A DNA stretch of 12,312 bases from Bacteroidia bacterium (lineage in GTDB: Bacteria; Bacteroidota; Bacteroidia; NS11-12g; UBA9320): NCBI GenBank assembly GCA_029253325.1, contig JAQWZS010000126.1:1-12312 (forward strand), read 5' to 3'. Shown here in pieces: positions 5,153 to 11,781 of this stretch (positions within the stretch are counted from its first letter, which is position 1; each line of letters opens with the position of its first letter). Made by a program: the position numbers and the translations under genes. The notes beneath the pieces were generated by a model. That model worked only from the letters and a program-made list of their open reading frames with translations, searched no databases and was not told the origin of the DNA.

Positions 5153-8100
5153 TTAATTTTCGAAATAACTCTCCACTTTTTGTTTGTAGTAAGGCTGTAA
5201 TTCAGGAGAAACTTTTCGAATCATTTCAGTTTCTTTTTCTTTTTTCTCCAAGTATTTTTCAATATTTTTTGGAATAGATCTATCAAATTCTTTTCCTTCA
5301 TTAGATGATCTTGTTTGATCTTGTTCTTGTTCTTTTTCTGCCTTCTCGTGTTCACTTAATTTGAACTCAATTTGGTTTAGCTTTTGAAATGTTTGATTAT
5401 CAAATCTTTTATTATAAAAATCTTCTTCAACTTGGTCCATCAGATCTTGAGTTCTCTTAAGATCACCTAAACTACCTCCTTTTCCTTCTTTTTGTAATTT
5501 GCTCTGTAATTCTTGGATTTTCTTTCTTATGGCTGCTTGTTTAGTCGCCATTTCAGCGAATTGTTTGCTCGAAGGTTTTCCCTTGCCTTGTTTCTGTCCT
5601 TTTTCTAATTCTTTAATTTGTTTAGCAAGCTCATCTTGCATTTTTTTTATAGCACTAGCATTGGGTTTTTGTGGTTTGTTACCATTTTTCCCACCTCCTG
5701 GTTTCTTGCATTCTCCTTTGGGTTTACCTTTATTCTCCTTTTGATTTTTCATCTGTTGCTGCATTTGTTTTAGAGATTCACTCAGCATTAGTGCAAGGTT
5801 GTTGTAGCCAGTCATTGCATATTGTTGAGTCACAAGAGCATTGTAGGTAAGTCGCTCTCCTAAATGTTTGATCGATTCATCGAGATTTTCGTTTACTCTT
5901 GAAATTTCTTCATTTACAAAAGATTGTATTTGCTCATTCCGCTTGCTTAAAGCCAGCAAAGAGTCTTCTACCATTTTAGTCTCGTCTTTTATTCTTCTCT
6001 GATCTTGTCTTAGTTCGACATATTTAGGACTATATTTTTTATTCTTTTTAAATGCTATTATAAGTGCTTCTTGGTCAAATGATAATTGGATTAGATTTTC
6101 TAGTATTTGTCTTAAATTGTTGTAGTCTTCTGTTTGTTGTTCCTCATAGGCCTCTTCCTTTTCTTGTTGCATCTTTTGAGCTAATTCACTGATCTGTTCA
6201 GCAGATTCATTCATTTTTTGTGATGCATTTTTAGATTTTCCTTGTTGTTCTTTTGACAAGGCATCTTTCATTTTTTGACTGATACTTTGCTGCTCATCCT
6301 CATGTTTATTTAGGTTTAATGGTTTTTCTAAATCCTTGTTTTGTTGCTCAATCGCTTTTAAATCTTTTTTAATTTCATCAAATGCCTTATTCAGTTTTTC
6401 TTGTTCAACAGTCTTGTCTTGTTTTTTGTTATTCGTTTTTGATGCAAGTTCTTTCTGTTGTTTTGCTAATTGATTGAGTTTGTCTATGGTGTCTAATAGC
6501 TTCTTTTCGAGCTCAAGTTCTTTGAATAATTCTAATAGTCTATCCATTTCCTTATTCATTTGCTTCTCATCAAATTTTAACTCTTGCAGGGCATTTTGAA
6601 TCTCATCTTTCTTATTTTTCTCTAACAGCTCTTGAATTTTATCCATTAGTTTTTGAGTTTTATCATCAAGAACATCATTCATGATTTCTTCAAGCTTTTT
6701 TTGTTTCTCTAGAAGTTCTTCTTGAATAGGTTTAAACTCATTCTCTTTAAAATTTTTTTCGATGTTTTTCTGGATAGATTTTTTTAGTTTTTCTTGAATA
6801 GATTTTTTCTTTTCAAGTAATTCTTGGATTTTTCTTTTATCGTTCCAATCCAAATTCTTCTTTTCGGTGAGCATTTTTTCGACACTCTTCATTTGTTCTT
6901 CTAAATTTTTAGATTTTGATTGGGCATCATTTAATGATTGTTTGATTTCTTCATTAAGTTTTTCAGTTAATTCCTCAATTTCTTTTATGGATGGCAGCTT
7001 ATAAGTAGCTTTAGGTGTTTGAGAGTATTTTGAACCATTTATTCCGTCATTATCCCATATTGTAAAGTAGTATTCAATTTTGTCATTGGGTTGCACTTCA
7101 ATGGCATCTAAATTCCATGGGTGATAGAATTTTTGATTAATTTGGGTGAGATTAATTGGTATTTCAGTATCATTTGAATCACTTCTCAGAGACTTTCCAT
7201 CTCTTAAATGGGTATAGTGAAACTGGAGTTTATCGAAACCGTGATCATCTGAGATACGCCCCATGAAATATAAAATTTTATGACTTAAACTGTCTTTTTG
7301 TGAATTTACTTCAATAGAAGGATATAGGTCAGGAGTGACTTGAATGGAGAAGTTTATGGAGTCACCCTTTTTTATTAAATTATTTTGAGTGGTAATACTC
7401 AACCTGCTAGATTTTAGAAAACGCTCACGAACTTGGGCATTATCATCTACTGGAGTTAATGTATCTTTAGTAGGTTTGATAATCAGTTTAGTTACATTTT
7501 TAGTTTGAATATTCCATTCAATGATTGTCCCTGTGGGAACATTCATTTCTCCAATATTTTCTATAATACTATTCTCCAAATTCAGATACTTGGGATAAAT
7601 TATTCGGGCATATGTGTTAGTTACACTTGGTTTAGGTGCTACATTTAGAAGATATTCTTTGCTTGAAAACCCTCCAGCTTCAAAGTATATTTTTTCTGTC
7701 TTTTGAACGTTGCGAAGTTGATATGAAAAAGAACCCAGTTGATCCATTTTCATCTTGTACTTGTATGTGCCTATTCGCAGATATGCATCTTGAGGAATTT
7801 GCTCTCCTTTTGTGATTAATTGTATTTCGACGTCCTCATTTTGAATGGCCACATCTTTTTCTAAATCCGATTCAAACTCAAACGGAGCCTTGATTTCAAA
7901 ATGGGTTTTATATTGTACTACTCGTTGACTGCTTTTTTTAAAACCAGGAGTTATAAGTAAAATGAATACCAGAAGAATTGCTGGTAGTAAAGCGTATTTT
8001 ATGTAGGGGATATTATCCTTATATGGTATAGCTTTAGCAAATGGTATTGGGCTTAAATTTTTAATTCTTTGATCAATGCTAGCAATGAGTAACTGTTGCT

Positions 8101-8461
8101 TGGAATTATTTGCTTTTTCTTGGAGTTGTAAGGTATTAACTAGCTTGTCTTGAACCTCAGGAAAATGGCTTCCAATTAGAGCTGCAGCTTCGGAGTATCC
8201 AAAACTTCTTTTTATATTAATTAGACCTAAAATCGGACGAATAATGTATTGGGCTAAAACTAAGATTGAAAATCCTATTAATGCGTAAAAAAGGTAGGTT
8301 CGGGTTTGTGTTTCAAATCTTCCAAGATATTCAGAAAAACTAAGCGTAAAAAAAGCGATGATTATTATCGATATACAGATTATAAATCCTTTTAATAGTT
8401 GATTTTGATAATACTTTTTTATGAAGTATTCCAATCGATTTATGAGCTTATTATTATTCAA
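5153..8461 (-). CDS. DUF4175-family giant membrane-anchored coiled-coil protein
   Basis: The 1102-residue protein is of unknown function. Three hydrophobic segments lie near 24-42, 55-78 and 154-171. A beta-rich region follows to about residue 490, including ISDDHGFDKL and the WDNDGINGSK motif shared by DUF4175 proteins of Bacteroidota. From about 490 to 1060 it is mostly Lys/Glu/Gln-rich coiled coil, with an 8-residue duplication KKSIQEKL-KKSIQKNI near 550-566. A more conserved helical core runs from LRQILENLIQLSFDQEAL to NNLALMLSESLKQMQ, then a Gly/Lys/Pro-rich linker at about 905-934. The C-terminus is the compact motif PELQPYYKQKVESYF. Topology is uncertain: three segments would put the coiled coil in the periplasm, but KKSSQR after the third weakens this. 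The start is TTG at 8461, since the frame has TAG two codons upstream and the N-terminus LINRLEYFIKKYY fits the family. It has only two cysteines (29 and 918). Confidence 0.88.
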   Translation of the reverse strand: MNNNKLINRLEYFIKKYYQNQLLKGFIICISIIIIAFFTLSFSEYLGRFETQTRTYLFYALIGFSILVLAQYIIRPILGLINIKRSFGYSEAAALIGSHFPEVQDKLVNTLQLQEKANNSKQQLLIASIDQRIKNLSPIPFAKAIPYKDNIPYIKYALLPAILLVFILLITPGFKKSSQRVVQYKTHFEIKAPFEFESDLEKDVAIQNEDVEIQLITKGEQIPQDAYLRIGTYKYKMKMDQLGSFSYQLRNVQKTEKIYFEAGGFSSKEYLLNVAPKPSVTNTYARIIYPKYLNLENSIIENIGEMNVPTGTIIEWNIQTKNVTKLIIKPTKDTLTPVDDNAQVRERFLKSSRLSITTQNNLIKKGDSINFSIQVTPDLYPSIEVNSQKDSLSHKILYFMGRISDDHGFDKLQFHYTHLRDGKSLRSDSNDTEIPINLTQINQKFYHPWNLDAIEVQPNDKIEYYFTIWDNDGINGSKYSQTPKATYKLPSIKEIEELTEKLNEEIKQSLNDAQSKSKNLEEQMKSVEKMLTEKKNLDWNDKRKIQELLEKKKSIQEKLKKSIQKNIEKNFKENEFKPIQEELLEKQKKLEEIMNDVLDDKTQKLMDKIQELLEKNKKDEIQNALQELKFDEKQMNKEMDRLLELFKELELEKKLLDTIDKLNQLAKQQKELASKTNNKKQDKTVEQEKLNKAFDEIKKDLKAIEQQNKDLEKPLNLNKHEDEQQSISQKMKDALSKEQQGKSKNASQKMNESAEQISELAQKMQQEKEEAYEEQQTEDYNNLRQILENLIQLSFDQEALIIAFKKNKKYSPKYVELRQDQRRIKDETKMVEDSLLALSKRNEQIQSFVNEEISRVNENLDESIKHLGERLTYNALVTQQYAMTGYNNLALMLSESLKQMQQQMKNQKENKGKPKGECKKPGGGKNGNKPQKPNASAIKKMQDELAKQIKELEKGQKQGKGKPSSKQFAEMATKQAAIRKKIQELQSKLQKEGKGGSLGDLKRTQDLMDQVEEDFYNKRFDNQTFQKLNQIEFKLSEHEKAEKEQEQDQTRSSNEGKEFDRSIPKNIEKYLEKKEKETEMIRKVSPELQPYYKQKVESYFEN

Positions 8462-8484
8462 TTGCTACAAGAACTCTACTAACG

Positions 8485-8492
8485 CGAAAATA
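8485..8492 (-). promoter_or_regulatory. -7-like box TATTTTCG for the DUF4175 gene
   Basis: On the minus strand this reads TATTTTCG, within TTATTTTCGC, a 10-mer found identically before the decarboxylase gene. It lies 23 nt before the TTG start. It differs from TAnnTTTG at one base and lacks a visible -33 partner. Confidence 0.33.
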
Positions 8493-8545
8493 AAGGAATT
8501 GTTATCGAACTACTTCATGACAGTGAGAATATTCAAGACATTTAG

Positions 8546-8571
8546 TTGGTTAGGTATTTATAGTAATTTCG
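8546..8571 (+). promoter_or_regulatory. candidate promoter (TTG ... TAATTTCG) for the thioredoxin-rlmD unit
   Basis: TAATTTCG at 8564-8571 is one base off TAnnTTTG, and TTG at 8546-8548 lies 15 nt upstream. A start here would give a leader of about 45 nt containing the inverted repeat 8589-8604. It is an alternative to the closer box at 8608-8615. Confidence 0.28.
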
Positions 8572-8588
8572 CCGCTTAGATTATAATT

Positions 8589-8604
8589 TAAACCGAATGG
8601 TTTA
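8589..8604. repeat. 6-bp inverted repeat before the thioredoxin gene
   Basis: TAAACC (8589-8594) and GGTTTA (8599-8604) flank GAAT. It ends 3 bp before the -7-like box at 8608-8615, so it lies where an operator or the promoter spacer would be. If transcription starts at the upstream box it would instead be a small leader hairpin. Short enough to be chance. Confidence 0.25.
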
Positions 8605-8607
8605 CGT

Positions 8608-8615
8608 TACCTTTG
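8608..8615 (+). promoter_or_regulatory. -7-like box TACCTTTG for the thioredoxin-rlmD unit
   Basis: Exact TAnnTTTG match, 9 nt before the ATG at 8625. It covers the in-frame TTG at 8613, which argues against that codon as the start. No -33 TTTG is seen at normal spacing. Confidence 0.4.
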
Positions 8616-8624
8616 TTAATTAAT

Positions 8625-9176
8625 ATGATAAGAATACTTACACTTATATGCTTGATTCCATTCACCCTAGGTGCCTCCTTCAAGGAGGATCCACCAAAAA
8701 AGATTAATTGGGTAGATTTTAATACAGGTTTGACATTAGCTCAACGGACTGGAAAAATGGCAGTAATTGATTGTTATACTGATTGGTGTGGATGGTGCAA
8801 GGTGATGGATAGAAAAACATTTTCTAATCCAAAAATTATTGAAAGAATCAATGAAAAATATATTGCAATTAAGTTCAATCCTGAGAAACCAGGCAAGTAT
8901 TTTGCAGGATCAAAGGATTCTCTCAGCGGTCGTCAATTATTGATGGCATTATCTAATAATAAACCATCGGGGTATCCCACTTTTTTCTTTTTTGTTCCAC
9001 AAGATGCAAAGCTCTTTCAAATACCAGGTTATCAGGATGTAAGTCAATTTGGGGCTACATTAAATAATATGGAAAAGTATCAGGGGGATTTGCTTAGTAA
9101 AAATTCTCAAGAAAAAGGTTCTGATATAGACCAGAAATTAAATCAAGGAATTGCGAAAAAAAACGTAAATAATTAG
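8625..9176 (+). CDS. exported thioredoxin-like protein with CGWC active site
   Basis: Numbered from the ATG at 8625, this 183-residue protein has a short signal peptide (MIRILTLICLIPFTLGAS) with probable cleavage near residues 17-18, so it should act in the periplasm. A thioredoxin fold follows: the strand KMAVIDCYTDWCGWCKVMD carries the redox pair C55-G-W-C58, and GYPTF provides the cis-proline P118. The WCGWCKVMDRKTFSNP context resembles the thioredoxin_7/DsbD-gamma group, which reduces or shuffles disulfides in exported proteins. C50 is an extra cysteine close to the active site. The hydrophilic tail after about 155 has no recognised motif. An in-frame TTG at 8613 would add four residues, but it lies within the promoter-like box and the ATG gives a cleaner signal peptide. 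The stop overlaps the rlmD start by one base. Oxidant or reductant role cannot be told. Confidence 0.86.
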   Translation: MIRILTLICLIPFTLGASFKEDPPKKINWVDFNTGLTLAQRTGKMAVIDCYTDWCGWCKVMDRKTFSNPKIIERINEKYIAIKFNPEKPGKYFAGSKDSLSGRQLLMALSNNKPSGYPTFFFFVPQDAKLFQIPGYQDVSQFGATLNNMEKYQGDLLSKNSQEKGSDIDQKLNQGIAKKNVNN

Positions 9177-10579
9177 TGGGACGCAGAAAACAAAAGCAGA
9201 AGCATTTCGAAAATGTTGAACTGATTGCTGCAGGTGGAGAAGGGCATGCTCTGGCAAAGATTGAAGGAAAGGTAATTTTTGTTAAATATGGAGCACCTGG
9301 CGACATCGTTGATCTTGAAATTATTGGACGAAAAAAGAAGTTTAGTTTGGCTAAAATCACTAAGGTTCATCAAGCATCTAAGTTAAGAGTTGATTCGTTT
9401 TGTGAGCATTACGGTACGTGTGGTGGTTGCAAGTGGCAACACATTGAATATGCTTCACAATCGGCACTTAAAGAACAATGGGCAGAAGATTGCCTCCAGC
9501 GAATTGGGAAAATTGAAGTGGGCGAAAAGCTTCCTATTCTAGGTGCAAATTCTCAACAATTTTACCGTAATAAGATGGAGTACACGTTCTCAAATAAGCG
9601 TTGGTTATATGAGGATGAAACTTTAGCTGAATTAGAGCACACCAATGCTTTAGGATTTCATGCACCAGGGAGATTCGATAAAGTATTAGCCATAAACAAA
9701 TGCTGGTTGCAAGATGATTTGGGTAATGATATTCGAAATTTTGTCTATGAATTCTGCATTAAAAACGACTTCACATTTTACGATTTAAGAGAACATACTG
9801 GTTTGATGCGAAATCTGATGTTAAGAAACACCCGAAAAGGAGATTGGATGATTAACGTAATTTTTGCAAAAGATGAGCCTGAAAACCGTACCTTGTTATT
9901 GGATGCGATTCAACAAAAATTCAATCCTCGTGCATTGAATTATTGCATTAATGAAAAATTGAATGATAGTACCTTCGATCAAACTTTTATCAGCTATAAA
10001 GGAAATTTTGAGATACAGGAAGAACTTAATGGACTGAAATTCAATATCTCACCCAAGTCTTTTTTTCAGACTAATCCAGCTCAAGCAGAGAAGCTTTATC
10101 AGGTAGCGTTAGATTTTGCAGGAGTTACTAATAATGATGTGGTTTATGATCTATACTGTGGCACAGGAACCATTACCTGTTTAGCGGCATCCAGAGCAAA
10201 AAAGGCCATAGGTATTGAAATTATTGTTGAAGCAATTGAAGCTGCTAAAGTAAATGCGTCAATTAATAATTTAAATAATGTTGAGTTTTTGGTTGGGGAC
10301 ATGAAAGATGTGTTTAATCCTGAATTTTATGGTAAACATGGCAACCCGGATATTATCATTACCGACCCGCCTCGAAGTGGTATGCATCCTAAAGTAGTAG
10401 AATATCTAGGTGAAATCAAGTGCCCAAAAATTGTTTATGTGAGTTGTAATCCAGCCACTCAAGCTAGAGATTTAGCACTATTAGACTCAAAATATGAAGT
10501 TGTCAAATCTCAAGCAGTAGATATGTTTCCCCAAACACATCATGTAGAGAATGTGGTACTATTAGAATTAAGATCATAA
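9176..10579 (+). CDS. rlmD: 23S rRNA (uracil-1939-C5)-methyltransferase RlmD
   Basis: The 467-residue enzyme belongs to the TrmA/RumA family, which methylates C5 of a uridine using S-adenosylmethionine. The N-terminus (about 10-65) is a TRAM-type RNA-binding domain. C76, C82, C85 (C-x5-C-x2-C) and C176 match the family's [4Fe-4S] cluster ligands. The methyltransferase domain has QTN (298-300), the SAM loop DLYCGTGT (325-332), the DPPRSGMH motif from D397, and the catalytic cysteine C424 in YVSCNPATQARD. Gene families of this type also include RlmCD and TrmA; the cluster and length favour RlmD, although the exact target base in this organism is inferred. Translation starts at GTG 9176-9178, overlapping the preceding TAG as TAGTG, and the resulting MGRRKQKQK start fits Bacteroidota homologues. 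Its last 40 bp lie antisense to the GNAT gene. Confidence 0.93.
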   Translation: MGRRKQKQKHFENVELIAAGGEGHALAKIEGKVIFVKYGAPGDIVDLEIIGRKKKFSLAKITKVHQASKLRVDSFCEHYGTCGGCKWQHIEYASQSALKEQWAEDCLQRIGKIEVGEKLPILGANSQQFYRNKMEYTFSNKRWLYEDETLAELEHTNALGFHAPGRFDKVLAINKCWLQDDLGNDIRNFVYEFCIKNDFTFYDLREHTGLMRNLMLRNTRKGDWMINVIFAKDEPENRTLLLDAIQQKFNPRALNYCINEKLNDSTFDQTFISYKGNFEIQEELNGLKFNISPKSFFQTNPAQAEKLYQVALDFAGVTNNDVVYDLYCGTGTITCLAASRAKKAIGIEIIVEAIEAAKVNASINNLNNVEFLVGDMKDVFNPEFYGKHGNPDIIITDPPRSGMHPKVVEYLGEIKCPKIVYVSCNPATQARDLALLDSKYEVVKSQAVDMFPQTHHVENVVLLELRS

Positions 10580-11088
10580 GACATTTCAAAGTCATCCATT
10601 ACAAACCCCTTACCAATATCAATAACCAGCTCTCTTTTTTGAATAAAGCCTAATTTTTGGTAGGCAAGTAGGGTATTTTTATTGTACTTGTTTACTGTTA
10701 GAGTTATGGATTGACATTTTAATTTGGATGCTTGTTGAATTACAAATTGAATCATTTGCCTTCCATATCCCATTCTTCGAAAAGGTTTCTTTAGATAGAT
10801 TTTGCTTAGAAAAAGGGTATTAATTTTATTCTTTTTTATAAAGCACAGATAGCCAATACGCTGGTTATTTCTACTAATAATAAAGTAGCTATAGTCGTCT
10901 TTGATTTGCTGAATAATAGCTGATACAGATTGAAACTTTTCGACCATATAATTTACTTGATCTTTACCAATTATAGGCGTGTAATGTTCTTCCCAAATTT
11001 CTTTTGCCATCTGGGCAAGGTTCGAAATATCGTCTGGGAGACTGACTAGATTAAATTGAATTTTATCGATTTCCAAAATTATATCCAA
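10540..11088 (-). CDS. GNAT-family N-acetyltransferase
   Basis: The 182-residue cytoplasmic protein has the acetyl-CoA-binding motif A in LSKIYLKKPFRRMGYGRQM: R104-x-x-G107-x-G109 is the pyrophosphate-binding loop. Motif B (VNKYNKNTLLAYQKLGF, 132-148) has the usual N133 and Y143. The N-terminal stretch AKEIWEEHYTPIIG is shared by a common GNAT subgroup. The substrate cannot be told; small molecules, antibiotics or protein N-termini are all possible in this superfamily. No ATG start exists: an in-frame TGA lies two codons before the TTG at 11088, and a second TTG at 11076 is the other choice. The gene overlaps the upstream beta-barrel gene by 26 bp (14 bp with the later start), suggesting translational coupling. 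The final residues NSNSTTFST come from DNA antisense to rlmD and look like a recent tail. Confidence 0.86.
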   Translation of the reverse strand: MDIILEIDKIQFNLVSLPDDISNLAQMAKEIWEEHYTPIIGKDQVNYMVEKFQSVSAIIQQIKDDYSYFIISRNNQRIGYLCFIKKNKINTLFLSKIYLKKPFRRMGYGRQMIQFVIQQASKLKCQSITLTVNKYNKNTLLAYQKLGFIQKRELVIDIGKGFVMDDFEMSYDLNSNSTTFST

Positions 11089-11761
11089 GACTCACATTTA
11101 TGGGCATATAAAAACGCTGTCCCTTTCCTTCCCAAAAATTGAGATAAATTATGTTGTCATCTGATCGTTGTAGTAGATAACCGTCACCAATTTCGTTATT
11201 GGTTGGTTTGACATTTACATTATTCCATCCAAGACCTATACTTGACTCAAAGAAGAGTCTCTCACCAATCTTTGATGCTCCACCTACTAAGAAGTAGATG
11301 CCTGTTCGAATACGATTATAAATTACATTTGATTCCTTGTAAGCACCAATATTTGAATTGTAAAAAGTTTCGTTTTGATCAAATTTTACAGCACCACCAT
11401 CTATTCCCATACCTAAAAAGGCTCCCTCAGCAATTGGGGTTTCCTGATGTCTTTTTAATTGATAAAAACGGATTTCTCCACCAATTTCTGCTCCATATCT
11501 AATATTTAAATTTTCAGATGTGCTACTCAATGGAATGTTCAAATTGAAGTTGATTGAAGGGAGGTGGTCTTTACCAGGTTTTAGTGGTGAGGTTTCATAT
11601 GATACATGCATCTTCTGAATACCTAAACCCATTAAACTTAAGACATCTAACTTGATTATTTTGTAGTCTCCTTTAACTACAGGTTTTGTATTTTGGGCTG
11701 TAGTTTCAGAATAGGATAAAATAAGTATTGAAAAGGCAACAAATAATTTCTTTCTAATCAT
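11063..11761 (-). CDS. second small outer-membrane beta-barrel-like protein with signal peptide
   Basis: The 232-residue precursor begins with a Sec signal peptide (MIRKKLFVAFSILILSYSETTA) and likely cleavage before Q23. The mature sequence is rich in alternating strands such as INFNLNIPLSS, IRYGAEIGGEIRFYQL, GAFLGMGIDGGAVKF, RTGIYFLVGGA and FFESSIGLGWNNV, ending with YMPINVSLGYNFGNR, which looks like a closing barrel strand. It has no cysteine, as usual for outer-membrane proteins. The function is unknown, and it does not look like a duplicate of the beta-barrel protein at 3647-4342. It starts with ATG only 20 bp after the stop of the LVIVD gene and overlaps the following GNAT gene, so the three probably form one minus-strand operon, perhaps with an extra internal promoter. 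A DUF3575-like assignment is possible but not proven. Confidence 0.75.
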   Translation of the reverse strand: MIRKKLFVAFSILILSYSETTAQNTKPVVKGDYKIIKLDVLSLMGLGIQKMHVSYETSPLKPGKDHLPSINFNLNIPLSSTSENLNIRYGAEIGGEIRFYQLKRHQETPIAEGAFLGMGIDGGAVKFDQNETFYNSNIGAYKESNVIYNRIRTGIYFLVGGASKIGERLFFESSIGLGWNNVNVKPTNNEIGDGYLLQRSDDNIIYLNFWEGKGQRFYMPINVSLGYNFGNR

Positions 11762-11771
11762 GAGTGATTTA

Positions 11772-11779
11772 CGAATTTA
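11772..11779 (-). promoter_or_regulatory. -7-like box TAAATTCG for the second beta-barrel gene
   Basis: On the minus strand this reads TAAATTCG, one base off TAnnTTTG, and lies in the 20-bp gap between the LVIVD stop and the ATG at 11761, with 10 nt to the start codon. It could be an internal promoter of the operon. Its sequence is AT-rich and no -33 element is seen. Confidence 0.28.
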
Positions 11780-11781
11780 TA

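Noticed and set aside
5499..5744. Hydrophobic, cysteine-rich open frame on the plus strand
   Set aside because: Its Leu/Phe/Cys/Pro composition is just the complement of the Lys/Gln/Gly codons of the DUF4175 protein on the other strand; no ATG start.
8625..8690. Lipoprotein signal in the thioredoxin-like protein (cysteine at residue 9)
   Set aside because: The residues before C9 are L-T-L-I, which lack the small residue required before the lipobox cysteine, and C9 is inside the hydrophobic core of the signal peptide.
9094..9373. Minus-strand open frames across the thioredoxin-rlmD junction
   Set aside because: Two overlapping frames antisense to a well-supported operon, with no homology visible.
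11242..11502. Open frame of 86 codons on the plus strand
   Set aside because: Antisense to the second beta-barrel gene; low similarity to any real protein composition.
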